A DNA stretch of 64,000 bases from Piper betle. Its lineage: Eukaryota > Streptophyta > Magnoliopsida > Piperales > Piperaceae. The position numbers were made by a program, and so were the translations under genes. The stretch lies in assembly GCA_033002965.1 (NCBI GenBank), contig JAURVB010000206.1, forward strand, positions 52,682 through 116,681, in the 5' to 3' direction. Positions 46,831 to 58,931 of this stretch are shown here, one piece after another. Below the pieces are notes generated by a model that did not search any database, was not told the origin of the DNA, and saw only the letters and a list, made by a program, of their open reading frames with translations. Each line of letters opens with the position of its first letter. Positions within the stretch are counted from its first letter, which is position 1.

Positions 46831-49682
46831 ATCTTGTGGGACAGAAAAAGGAGTCCCCGACATATAACCCCACCCACAAAAAAAGCCAATGAAAAGGAAA
46901 GTTTGGATGGGTAAGAAAAAGATGAAAAATAAAATATAGTGTGAGCTGGACATGGTGGGAAGAACAAGGTAAAGGATGTCCTCGTTTGACAGGCAGCGCC
47001 AAAGACTGGTAGTTACAACGTGCAAAGTCGCAAACACGGCATCAAACAAGTTGGAAATCATCCTCGGTTGCTTCATATAAATGGTTAGATTAGTATAAAG
47101 TTTGCCCACGTTGATATGTGGAGCTGCGTTGAATATAATTATATGTGGTGGTGATACAATATAGTTTTGGGACGGTTGAAAGCTGTACGTGGAGAGATGG
47201 CGCCATGGCGGAGACATTTGAGTGGGAGAACAGTAAAGGATCAGACACGGTGTGGCCAGGTTGGTCAGTCGGCAACGAGTGAAGATTTGATGAAGAGGAG
47301 ACAAATGGTAGAAAAATGGGTTTTCAGAGGAACAGTTGTAGCTTTTTTGAGCTGGGTCTGCATGATTTGGTCATTATTATCTTTTCTGTGTTATGATGCA
47401 GTGCGTGTTAGCTGCGCGTGTTCTCTGTGTTCTGCTCATGGTGTCCCGTGGCCCAGGTAGGGGTATCTACCGGCTTCATCATTTGGATACCTACAGATAA
47501 AAATTTAATTATTTTGAAAGGATGATTGAGGAAGATACATAGTTCATAGAAAACATGCTCAAATGGATCATAGGGCCTGGAAAATGACTCTCAAAAACGT
47601 TTTTTTTTCAAAAAAAAGTAGTTAGATTGTAAAATCATCCTCTCCCCTATTTTAGTCTTATTTTGTGATTTTGTATATTTTAATCGGCCTATCTAATTTA
47701 CTTTTTAACTTATTTTATTTTAATCATGGTTTATTCGTTCTGAATTAGATTTATATATAAACACACTTTTCCCTTAGTTATTTATTTAGTACAATAGGAT
47801 CTATACAAGGAAAATCACTTATCATTCGTCGGTTATTATGGGCATTCATCGGTAATTATAGGCATCTCGAAAACGTCTGGGTCAAAATATGGCTTTTAAA
47901 TTAAGTTTCGAATTAGTGGATGCCGCTAAGGGAGAGTGGCAATGCCATATGCAAAAGTATTGTTATAATTAATCAAACAAAATGTAAAAGAAACCCTTTA
48001 CAAACGTTATCGAGGTTTTAGGGTCTAGTTAAGATATATTTGATGATTGTATAATATATTTATATTAATTATTACATCACACATTAAAATTTGAAATCTT
48101 ATTAATAATAAAAAATTGCTCTTTTCATTATTAAGATCAAATTTAAAGTTTTTGACAATAATAAATATGTCGAAATTTGCAATTTAAGTATTATCAGTAT
48201 TCACACTATTTCTTAAACCCTAATGAAAGATAATAAATATTAAGAATTTTAAAATTTTCAAAATCAAAATCAAAATTTAAAGTTCGTAACCTTTAATTTA
48301 AAATAACTATACGATAAGAAATTCTATTATACAAACAAAGTTACCTATACACAGCTAGTAACGTAGGATAAAATTTTGTTAGTAAAAACTATCATACCAA
48401 ATATTTTAAGCAGAGATAAATACTTAAAAAACTTCAAAAAAACTCAATATTGCATGCAAAATATTAAAATTATTACACATTTTCTAAAATTATTAATAAA
48501 AAGACTTAAGCACACGTGGCGTAAATAGACAATATTAAAATATGTAAAATTTAGTTATATATAATGACACAAAATTTAAGATAGCATAATTACAAAAGTA
48601 TATATTCTTTTAACTAAGATAATCACAACACATGAATTCATGTAATTATTTAATAGTGACCATCACTGAAAATAAGAAAGAGTATCATTGAATAGTTAAA
48701 GTTTAGGTTAATTATTCATACGAACTTCTTCATTAAATATAAATATGTTGGAAATGTTATCAAATTTTGTTATCATATATTAATAAAATTTTATTTAAAT
48801 TTACAATTATGAAAAAAATATTATATTTATATTGTCAACAAGATTAAGTTGCAGTTCCTTGTTTATAAAAACCATATCAGATCTTAAATGTCTGCCAATT
48901 GTGATGAGATAATTATACAAATAGTGTCAGTGACTATTTTTTTGTCAAAAAATAAAAATTTAAAAGAAATTTCAACTTAATTTTCTTTTCCGCTAGTGCC
49001 ATCAATTAACATATATGATATTAATTTATAGCAAATCAACAATAATGATAGTCGCCATAATAAAAGGATAGTCTCTTTAGCTAGAACCTAAATATATATA
49101 CCCCCTCTCCTTCTATAAACTGTTTAAATTTATTGATCTGTACTAACCCTAAACCCCTTTTCCCTAAAAAAATTATTTGGACTCGAGCTCCATCATGTAC
49201 CCTAAAATTCTCATTAGGGATGTTAGAACAAACTAAACTATGTCGAGCCAAGAGCATTTTCGAGGATATAGAAAGTTGTAGATTCTTGCATCCACTTCCA
49301 ATGATGTCCTTCAAGTCGCACGTTATTTTCTACCACATCATTTCAAACAATGTTCTACCATAACAATCCCCTAATTTGAAATTCTAAAACCAATGTGGAA
49401 ATGATTCAGTATAGAATCAAATCATGAATAGTCATTGGATTTATTTAATCGGTGCTCTATAATTTCTTTTCGATATAAAAATATAAATATTCATATAGAG
49501 AAGCTTTATCGGAATATGTACTCATCATAAAATAAATTATTGTGTATAAAGAATTCTCAATTTAATACAATTTGATCCAGTCCTATCCAGTTAGGGCTTC
49601 GTTTGCGCTTGGTAGAAATCACAACATGATTCTTCTTACATCGGCTAAATTAAGTAAGGTAGTTTTATATTTAGTGATGGCG
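46831..49682. other. Intergenic spacer
   Basis: AT-rich, especially 47640-49680, without a supported gene. A 97-codon frame at 47167-47460 (plus) shows no recognisable motif and is probably chance. Confidence 0.5.
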
Positions 49683-50351
49683 CATTCTGTAAAACCCGTG
49701 ATTTGAGTCAGGGTTTTACGTTACCGAACCAGTCGGTTCGACCGTTGGTTCGAGTCGAGTCAGTTTCATTAACCGCGTGCTGAGTCGAGACCAGCCGTGA
49801 TTTATGAGCGATGAGAGTCAGGTGTACCTGAATATACGATGATAACGTCGAGAAGATGGTGAGAAATGAGTTATCAGAATATATGAAAGTATGCAGTATT
49901 TTTTTTCTTTTTATATGTTTGATCGAAGAAATAGTTTTAGGCCGAATAACACGTTAGGACGCGTTGGATTATATTCGGGTGGGTTATTAGTTATAGAGCA
50001 TGCCATTTGGATGTTGTTGTGTTTGTTTTATTTTATGTGATTTTTCCATATTTTTCTAGATTTGTTTTAGAATTTATTACGAACTAGTTATTATTTTGAC
50101 TCGAGTAGGAATCGAGTCAATACTTAATTACGAAACTGCCACTAGCCATGTTTTTCATCCTCCCGACCTTCCTCACCCCAAACCCTCGCCGCCGCCATTG
50201 CCGCGTGTTGCCGCCGCCGCCGCCGCCGCCGCCCATTTTCGACGCCGCCGTCGACGGCCATCGCCGCCTCGGTTGCTCTGTTTGACACCGCCATTGGACC
50301 AAGCTCGTCGAGCTGGTGTCCGATAGACCCCCTGATTGCCCCGTCCCGAAT

Positions 50352-50420
50352 CGTCGCCGGAAAACCGTTGGAATCCGCCGGAAAACCGCCGACACTCGCC
50401 GGAAAACCGCCGGAATATTG
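50352..50420. repeat. GCCGGAAAACCG minisatellite in element A
   Basis: Three to four units of about 20-27 bp built on CGCCGGAAAACCGCCGGAAT. The same array recurs in element B at about 52092-52160. Confidence 0.7.
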
Positions 50421-51024
50421 GATTCGTGGGAAATTCGCCGGATCATCCGCCGAACGCACCCAGTCCAATCTGATCGGACTTCGGACGCCGCTAGGTGCCG
50501 AATTCGAGTTTCGAGCCGCGAAACGGAAACCCTAGTCGTCGCCGATTTTCGACGACGCGAGGTATAATTTATTTTAACTTAATTATTTGAAAGTTTTGAT
50601 TATTAGAATTGCATGCTAGGATTGGTGAATTGTGTGTTATTATAATATATATAAATGTAGATTTGATTAAGGATAAAAATATGAAATTTGTTTGATTGTG
50701 TGGTGTTAAAAATAGAAGTTATGAAACTAATTAGGGTTATTAAGTAATAATCATGATCTAATCAAACTAGCTTAAGTAGACTCGCTAGAATTGATATAGG
50801 TTGATGTGTGTTGATTGATGCGTGATTGTGTTGATTGTGTGTGCATGCTATAGGATGTGTGATTCATCATGCGAGCGTTAGTTTTTAGCTTGATTGTGTA
50901 GGTACGGTGTAGGAGCTCGCCGCCTAGGCGCGTGGACCCGTTTGGAGCTTCTACCAGGTCCGTTTAGGACTCGTTCTCTGATTTACGCTACTCTCTTGTG
51001 TATTTGATTTATTATGTGCAGGAC

Positions 51025-51118
51025 GAGTTAAGTGGCGTTTTATCGAATCCCACTTAACTCGGGCCATTTAGCCAACGATTTTTCGGATTAATAACCCTCG
51101 AGGATGAGATCCCTCGAG
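51025..51118. other. Two conserved hairpins in element A
   Basis: Stem 1: GAGTTAAGTGG (51025-51035) pairs with CCACTTAACTC (51050-51060). Stem 2: CTCGAGG (51097-51103) pairs with CCTCGAG (51112-51118). Both recur in element B at 52907-52942 and 52980-53000. Confidence 0.7.
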
Positions 51119-51142
51119 TTTGTTTTCGAACTTCAGATCCAG

Positions 51143-54100
51143 TGTAAAACCCACGATTCGAGTTAGGGTTTTATATTCAGAACCGGTCGGGTCGACCGTT
51201 ATTTTTCGAGTTGAGTCAGTTTCAGGACACGTGTACCGAGCCGACGCCAGTCGCGTGTATGAGCTATGAGGGTCATGCGTACCCAAGTATATGATGATAA
51301 CGTCATGAACACAGCAGAACAGAATGAGTTATCAGATATATGAGAGTATGCCAGTCATTTTTTTATTTTTATATATAGTGGATCGTAGAATTAGTATTAG
51401 GCCGTTTACCGCGTTAGGACGCGTTCGGGCAGTTTGGGTGGGTTGATAGTTCTAGAGCATACCATTATAATTTTTTTGGTGTTGTTTGATTTTATGGGAT
51501 TTTTCCCGATTTTTATGAATTTTTTTAGGATTTAATACGAGTTAGTTATGATACTTGACTCGAGACGGAGACGAGTCAAGTATTATTTACGAGTTTGCCA
51601 CCCAACTAATTTTTCTCCCCCACGCCCAAACCCTCGCCGCGCCGCCCCTGTTCGCGCGCCACCGCCGCCACGGCCGGCGCCGCCTGGCCGCCGATCGACG
51701 CCGCCCAGCCCGGCCACGGCGTCGCCCTGCCGCCCCGACCAGGTCCGGCCCCCATCGGACCGCCGCGATGCGAAGAAATCACGCCGCGACGCCGCGGCCG
51801 CGTTGCGGTCGCGTCGTCGATTCCGCCGCCGGCGAGCATCGCCACCACGATCAGGTGGTCGCCTCAGCACCGTCGACCACCCAGTGACGCTTCCTGACCG
51901 GAGCGGAGGCCGTTGCCGCCGTGGCCGGCCGGATCTAGCAACCACCACGGCCGGCCACTGTTTTGACCATTTTCCGGCGAGCCGCCAACTCCGTCGACCA
52001 TGTTGAGGCCATAGATGAGTCGGGCTCGCCGAGCCGGTTCCGAGGGTACCCAACACGACCCCTTTCCGACTAGTAGACGCCGTAGGCGACGGTTGCCGGA
52101 AAACCACCGGAAGTCGCCGGAAAACCGCCAGTAGCTGCCGGAAAACCGCCGAAAAATCGGAATTTCTGGAATTCGCTGGAATTCACCGGATCTTCCGCGG
52201 GGCTCACCCAGTGGAGCCCGATCGAGCTTTGGACGCCGAGGAGCGCCGAATTTGAGCTCCGAGGCGCGCGACGGAACCCTAACCGTCGCCGATTGCCGAC
52301 GACGTGAGGTATAATTACCTCCGATTGATTTCTTTAAAATTGATTATGATTGTTAGTATAACATGCTAGAATTAAATAATTGTCATGATAAACATATGAG
52401 TATGAGTGTAGTGATGATTGCATGATGCAATTAATTGAGAATGAATAGGGAGTGATTTAATGAGGTAGATCGAGTTGAGCATGATAATTGTGTGTGATGT
52501 GATTAATGACTAATTAGGGATGAAATGATAAGTTACATGATGAGATTAAGTGTGAATGAAGGTTCAGTGATCTAATGAAGTAGATCAGGTCAGAGCATGA
52601 TAAGTGACCACGGCATAAGTTATAGACACGTAATAAAATTAGTATGAATAGGATGAGCTAGGATTAATTAATTTTTATGATTTTCTGATTGTTATGTTGA
52701 TGGATGCTTGCATTGTGATTGTGATGTTATTGAGTTTGATGCATCATTTAGTTAGCGGGCGTTAGTATTTAGTTTTGATGTGTAGGTACGGAGTAGGAGC
52801 TCGCCGCCTAGGCGCGATGACACGCTTGGAGCTTCCACCAGGTCCGTTTAGGACTCGTCTTGTTTTACGCTCTTCCATTGTATGTTTATTTTATTATTTG
52901 CAGGGCGGGTTAAGTGGCGTTTTATCGGATCCCACTTAACTCGGGCCATTTAATCGAATATTTTCCGGATTAATAACCCCTCGAGGATGAGATCCCTCGA
53001 GGATGATTTCGAAAACAAGATCCACCACAAGTTGCCTTCGGGCCTATTATATGAATCCCTTCCCAGGCCTATATATATAGTTTTATCGAGTTTTCAGTGA
53101 GACGAGAGATGGAGAAACCGACTGCACGTACCATGCAGAGGATGCCGTGACAGTCAAAGCGGGCTCTGGATTAGTGCCAGCGGACTGTTCCATTCCCGAG
53201 GGATCCTGACAACTCCGCGTTTGAGTTCCTCACACCCGGAGAACGTGGAGGTTTACGGGTACTGTTTAGTACAGCGCATGTCCGGACTTGTGGTTCAAAG
53301 GGTACTAAAGGCGACTGCCTGAGAGTACTCGGCCTTCGTGCTCAAGGCCAGGAGAAATATGGAGGTAAGGAGAGGGCTTAGGATTAAGTTTCATGAGAAG
53401 TACTGAAAAGAAGTGCTGAGAGTAGCACAGTACCAGCAGCAGTAAGTTCGGGATGCTACCGGGTCTGCAGCCCAGTGGCTCCTCAGTAGTGCCCTTCAGA
53501 GTGTTCTTGAGGAAGTATATGGTTTTCGTTCATATGAGAGTTTGCTCTCATAGCCAGTTTGTTATAGATATTTTATTTTCCGGACCAGTAACGCTTGTTA
53601 CTGACGTTTTTCTTATATATATGTAGGTGATAAGCACGAGATGGACGGGCCGGCCAGGACGGAGGAGCAATGAGGTCTTGTGCACACACATGTTAGAATT
53701 CTGAATGTTTAATATTGTATTATTATGTTATTATTTTGTGAATGATATGATTAAATGTTTGAGCATGATGATATGATGTGAATGAAATGTTAAGACACGA
53801 TAACAGAATGAAAAGAATGATCAGAGTAGCGCAGCAAAAGTATGATGGGTTAAGACCCAAAGTTCAGATAATGATGAGTATAGTAGATTAGAAGTCTGTG
53901 TGAATGCTATTGTTGCTATGCGTATATATGTTTGAATATATGATATTGACAGGGTGGCCCTTAATTGAATTTTTATGGGAAACTCTGTCTATTATATTTC
54001 AAAGTTTTATTAATTTTTATCGGGATTGTCTTGGTGTGTATTTTGATTTGCATGTCATTCATGTAGTACCATGTTAGGGCATTGCGAGTGTATCTTCATC

Positions 54101-54212
54101 TTAAGACGCCGAGATTGGATCCGCATGAGTTAGGTTCAGGTTAGCGAACCTAACCGGGGCCAGTAACATGCCGGTTCGGTTCACGAGCGTGAACCGGATT
54201 TGGGGTGTTACA
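51143..54212. mobile_element. TGTAAAACCC element B, nested in element A
   Basis: 3070 bp, starting TGTAAAACCCACGATT and ending TTTGGGGTGTTACA, flanked by the perfect 5-bp duplication TCCAG (51138-51142 and 54213-54217). It aligns with element A along most of its length: GC-rich block, minisatellite, GTAGGAGCTCGCCGCCTAGGCGCG segment, hairpins, CCCGAGGGATCCTGACAACT segment and GTAACAC-CGTTACTGACG segment. Same family as A but inserted later. No coding frame. Probably a solo LTR. Confidence 0.72.
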
Positions 54213-54410
54213 TCCAGCTCACGTTGCCTTCGGGCCTATTGTATAAATCCCAACCCAGACCTATATATATGTATAGTTTTCGTGTTTTTGTGAGAGACTG
54301 AATGAGGGAAATCCGACTACCGTGCTACGCGAGCGGGCACGTGTGTGTTGACAGTGGGCTCTGGAATGGTGTGCGGGCCGTTTCATTCCCGAGGGATCCT
54401 GACAACTCCA

Positions 54411-54482
54411 CCTTTGAGTTCCTCAAACCCGGAGAAGTATGGAGGTCCTTTGAGTTCCTCAAACCCGGAGAAGTGTGGAGGT
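54411..54482. repeat. 36-bp tandem duplication in element A
   Basis: Two nearly identical copies of CCTTTGAGTTCCTCAAACCC plus 16 bases; element B has a single copy at the matching place. Confidence 0.9.
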
Positions 54483-55378
54483 TTACGGGTACTGCATTGC
54501 AGCGCATGTCTAGACTTGTGGTTTCAAAGGGTACTGAAGGCGACTGCCTGAGAGTACTCGGCCTTCGTGCTCAAGGCCAGGAGTAATATGGAAGGTGCAG
54601 AGGGCGGAAAGGAATGAGATTTGACGCGAGAAGCAATAGAGAAATGGCCGAGGCATGAGAATGTGAAAGATAGGGGGACGCTGTCGACCCGAGGGCGACG
54701 GCTCCCGTATGTGCCCTGATGAGAGTTCTTGAGGAAGTATATGGTTTTCATTCAACAGGAGAGTTTGCTCTCCTGTGCCAGATTGATATTAGTTATTTTC
54801 CGGGCCGGTAACACTCGTTACTGACGGTTTTTCTATATATATGTAGGTGAGGAATGCGAGCGATGAAAGCTGTCGGGACTGCGGAGGAGCAGCACGGAAC
54901 CGCGCACACATGTACCTGCCGCGTGTAATCGTATAATGACGGTGTGTTATTGCTACGTGAATGATAATTTTGATGTGTTTGTTTAGATAAATTGCTTGTT
55001 TTTGAAATGAATGGATAAATGTGAATGAGTAGTGAGTTTGGAGTTCAGGCTCGGTTCAATTGAAACGAAGGAGATAATGATGAATGCTACAATAGATTAT
55101 CACGTTTTACCGTATTTTCATAAAATAGTATATATTTTCTTTTGGTTTCTCATTTATTATTTTATCTTGTCATTGCTTGCACGTCATGGCATGTATGTAG
55201 GACTCCGTTAGAACCCACGCATCCCATCCATGCATTTCATGTTTGCATCTCCATCTTAAAACGCCGAGAGTAGATCCTGGACGGCTTAACCGAACCCAGT
55301 AGATTAGCGAACGGTTCGGTCGCCGGTGACATTCCCGGGTCGGTTCGCGGGTGAGCCGAAACGGGGTGTTACACATTC

Positions 55379-56614
55379 CCCTGATGGATACCTAATAGAA
55401 GAAACCACAAAAACAAAAAATCTAAGTTTTTACATACAAAACAAACAAAAAAATAATTAATTTAATTAAACAATTGCGAGAATATTTTAAAAAGAAATTT
55501 GTTTATTCGAAATTTTGTTTGGTTAATATTAAAGTATAAAATATGTATTTTTTATAAAAATAATAATCTTTTAATGAAAAATATATATATATTAAAAATA
55601 TTTTATTAAAATATTACTACACATAAGAGTTCCATTAAATAATGTTTGAAGATTTCTATCACAAACAAATCTAATATTGCTCGAGGAGTGTTTTCCCTTA
55701 GATAACTTATGGGCCTACATGGTCATTAAGTTGATGCAGGACCCACATTCTTATTAAAAGGTTTCCTAATAAAGCATATGAATTTATATTCTTAAAACAC
55801 TTTCTAATTCTAATCCAAAAATTGTGTTAACAATCATGAGCTTTATATATCTTACTTGTACCTCATATATAACTTGTATAACTTATATGAGCTACATCTT
55901 GGAGCTAAGGTGAGTATAATTCGATGAAAATTGAAAATTGAATTGAATTGAAAACTGAATTATCAATTTGGTTTGATTTCAAAATAATTTGGTTCAGTTT
56001 TGATAGAGGTTTGGATCAACCAAAATGAATATTGATATTTTGATAATTGAACTGAACTGAATTAACCAAAATAATTGAAATAAATGAAACTTTTAAAAAA
56101 ATAAAAAAATCTATATTTTTATGTTATCATCATGACATTTTAATATATTTATAGCAATTTTTATTTTTTTAATATGATATATACGTTTAGAATTGCTTAT
56201 TAAATAGTTATGTTCACTTATTAAAATAATGATATAATTAATTACATAATTAAACAAATTTATTTTTTGCATAAATTATGATATAAGTTAGTTATTCGGT
56301 CATCGAACCGAATTAAGCAAAATATAATTCAATTAATTCTGAGTCTGTTGATTTGGAATCAAACCCACCACATACTAACCCCTAGCTACATGAATAGATG
56401 TATAAATATTAATTAGGGCACTTAGAGATTTTCAAATTAATGTAATGCTTTTAATCCTTTCATTTTAATTTTTATAGTAATTATAATAAAAATTAGTTTT
56501 GAAGCGTTTTTGAACTTAATACTTTTTTAAAAAAATATAAAAATAAGTAATATTCATGTATAAAAAAGAAAGAAATTCATCAACTTTCAACTTGTGCTGT
56601 CTATTTTATATCCA
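55379..56614. other. AT-rich spacer
   Basis: No gene. Around 55915-56390 short GAATTGAA/AACCGAATTAA words recur with inverted symmetry and may be a decayed small transposon. Confidence 0.5.
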
Positions 56615-56969
56615 AGTGAGCATATAGTTGCAGAAATTGGAATTGGAATCGGTTTTCGAGGGAGTTACTGAATTGGACCGATTCATAAAAAATCAGTCAG
56701 GAATCAGTTTAGTTGAATCGGTCCAAATCAGCTCTATACAAAAATTTGACATCTCATAACATAAAAACAAAAAATGAAGATTCAATCTTTTTTCTCAACA
56801 CAAATAAATAAGTTTATAATTTAATACGAACACAAAAGACAATCTCTATTTATCATCACAGTACTACAATTTCATAAATGTAAGGTTTTATATATCATCA
56901 TTTGTGCTCTATTAAATGATAATATTAAATCATCAATATAAGTCCACAAAATCAAAGTTTCACACAATT

Positions 56970-57363
56970 TTACATGGTTAATACTAAATCATCCAATTCA
57001 TTGTCTGAAGCATCTTTAGAGTCTGAATTACTATCACCAATGAGAAGAGTAGAGTTTTTACCTGCATCAACACGAGACCCCTACGTAAAAAGAGGCATAG
57101 AACTCCCACCCATATGAAGTCCCTTAGGTAGAGGAGGCATCGACAAATTTTGTTGTGAGTCAATAGATACCAATATCAAGATTAAGTCTACTAGGAAGAA
57201 GAGGCAAAGTAAAACCATCAGACATAGTAAAACATGATCCAATTACAGTTGCATTGTTTGATATATTGGCATTGGTTGTTCCTTCATTTATTATAGTTTT
57301 CAACGTGTTGCCACTTTTATTTACTACAAAGGCCTTTTCATCTTCATCATCAATATGCTGCAA
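56970..57363 (-). pseudogene. Degenerate coding remnant, possible hAT transposase C-terminus
   Basis: The first part is open and reads HIDDEDEKAFVVNK...CFTMSDGF...LPSRLNLDIGIY. After a one-base shift and one stop, a second frame reads SMPPLPKGLHMGGSS and ends DSNSDSKDASDNELDDLVLTM before a stop at 56970. Acidic, serine-rich tails ending in a LDDL-type motif occur in plant hAT transposases, and the position inside a hAT-like element suggests that origin. No catalytic or BED zinc-finger motif is present. Tentative. Confidence 0.35.
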
Positions 57364-57645
57364 TTAAACAGATCGCCAATGCAAACAAATGAATCAAACA
57401 GATCGCCAATGCAAACAAATGAATCAAACAGATCGCCAATGCAATATTAGCAATATGCTGCAATTAAACACATCACCAATGCAATTAAACAGATCACCAA
57501 TGCAAACTGATGAATCAATATGCTGCAATTAAACAAATCACCAATGCAATATCATCAATATGCTGCAATTAAATAGATCCCCAATGCAAACAGATGAATC
57601 AAAAAGATAGCCAATGCAATATCAGCAATATGCTGCAATTAAACC
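57352..57645. repeat. Minisatellite with CAATATGCTGCAATTAAACA core
   Basis: About nine irregular units of 30-60 bp combining CAATATGCTGCAATTAAACA, GATCGCCAATGCAA and ACAAATGAATCAAACA. Confidence 0.85.
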
Positions 57646-57662
57646 AAACCAAAAAGATACCA

Positions 57663-58115
57663 ACAGAAGAACAATGAAGAGGGGCGACAAAGGGAGGGGC
57701 GACGCACACGGTGGCGGCAGCAGAGGGAGGCTGAGGCACACGGGGGCGGCGGTGGAGGGAGGGGCAAGGCTGGCAAAGGTGTCGGCGACGGAGGGAGGGG
57801 CGAGGCACAAGGTGGTGGCGGCGGAGGGAGACCGAGGCACACGGGGGGCGGCAAAGGGAGGGCCGAGTGCACACGGGGGCGGCAGTGGAGGGAGGGGCGA
57901 TGCATAGGGGGGCGACAGTGGAGGGAGGGGTGATGCATAGGGGGGCGACGATGGAGGGAGGGGTGACACACCGAAGCGGTGGCAGAGGGAGGCCGAGGCA
58001 CATGGGGGGCAATGAAGGGAGGTTGAGGCACACGGGGGGTGGCAGACGAAGGGGCGACACACACGAGAGTGGCGGCAGAGGGAGACCGAGGCACACAGGG
58101 TCGGCGGCAGAGGGA
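57663..58115. repeat. GC-rich minisatellite (GGAGGGAGGGGCGA type)
   Basis: About a dozen irregular units of 35-50 bp built on GAGGGAGGGGCGACGCACA(C) and GGGGGGCGGC. The overlapping open frames on both strands (proline-rich one way, glycine/arginine-rich the other) are products of the repeat and not genes. Confidence 0.85.
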
Positions 58116-58403
58116 GGCATACGGATTTTAAGTTTTTAAAATTTAGATTCTACTTTTACCCATGCATAATAAATTTATTCATTGACATACCTAGGTTATT
58201 TTCGTCATTACCTATAAAAACCAATTCTTCCCGATTTACGCTGATTTGAAATAGGACGTGAATCGGTGTAAATCGGCCAATTTGACGACCGTTTTTTAAA
58301 CTAACCGATTCACCACTTTCTTTTAAATCGGATGTCTCCTGATCTAATTTAAATCGGCCAATTCCGAGTGGAATCGGCCGATTTTTGCAACATTGAGTGA
58401 GCA

Positions 58404-58931
58404 TTATTGTGTAGGGCCCACGAAGAAATACTCATCTTAGAGGTGCAGCTTAAATAAGCTTATGAGGCGTAGCTCACCTTTATCTTCTAAATAATTATTA
58501 ATTGAAACTAAAGGTATAAAATTACTACACTAACAGTAAAGCAAGCATAATTTGTGAAATTATGAATAATTTAAATTTTAATCCAATTCAATTTCAAAAT
58601 AATTAATTTATATAAGAATAATAATCTAACCCAAACTATTTTTTATTTCTGAGTGCCTACTTAATTCATAATTGTCATTTTTATACAGTCTTACGTATTT
58701 GAACTAAACTTTTATATATTTATTATTTGATTTAAATATTTTTTTTATTTTTAGTTAAAATTGCTCAATTAAGAGTTTTGGAATAAAATATTTATTTGAA
58801 TAAAAGAATTCTAATATGTCTAAGATCTAACTATGTAGTGATTGAAAGTACGCTACTTTACTTATATTAATAATTTTTATTAAAGAACCTAAACATATGT
58901 AATTTTATATTTTCATAAATATTAACATAAT
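58404..58931. other. AT-rich spacer
   Basis: Nothing recognisable. Confidence 0.5.

Larger units (their letters stand above)
49688..55373. mobile_element. TGTAAAACCC element A, probable long solo LTR, host of nested element B
   Basis: Starts TGTAAAACCCGTGATT and ends AACGGGGTGTTACA, with the perfect 5-bp duplication CATTC on both sides (49683-49687 and 55374-55378). Without element B and its extra target copy it is about 2.6 kb. There is no coding frame with retroelement motifs and no internal direct LTR pair. TG...CA ends, a 5-bp duplication and this size fit a solo LTR of a long-LTR Gypsy element (Tekay/Del-type chromoviruses have LTRs in this range). A LARD-type non-coding element is the alternative. 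GC-rich frames near 50100-50570 are compositional. Confidence 0.7.
56623..58395. mobile_element. hAT-like element, copy 2 of the AATCGG family
   Basis: 1773 bp flanked by the perfect 8-bp duplication AGTGAGCA (56615-56622 and 58396-58403). The left end is TATAGTTGCAGAAATTGG and the right end, reverse-complemented, is CAATGTTGCAAAAATCGG; both resemble the ends of copy 1 at 25290-26131. Subterminal AATCGG/CCGATT words and the right-hand 250 bases align with copy 1. Inside are a degenerate protein remnant, an AT-rich minisatellite and a GC-rich minisatellite. Confidence 0.85.

Noticed and set aside
47167..47460. 97-codon plus-strand frame upstream of the OSCA gene
   Set aside because: No motif, no context, and it lies in probable promoter sequence.
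50096..52107. Several GC-rich open frames up to 174 codons
   Set aside because: They overlap on both strands inside elements A and B, are R/P/A-rich, differ between the two copies and have no motif.
57352..57645. CRISPR-like array
   Set aside because: Irregular unit lengths, no constant repeat with unique spacers, and a plant genome context; it is a minisatellite.
57599..58139. Overlapping frames of 90-173 codons with PPSA or GGRG repeats
   Set aside because: Translation of a GC-rich minisatellite; frames on both strands remain open because of the repeat.
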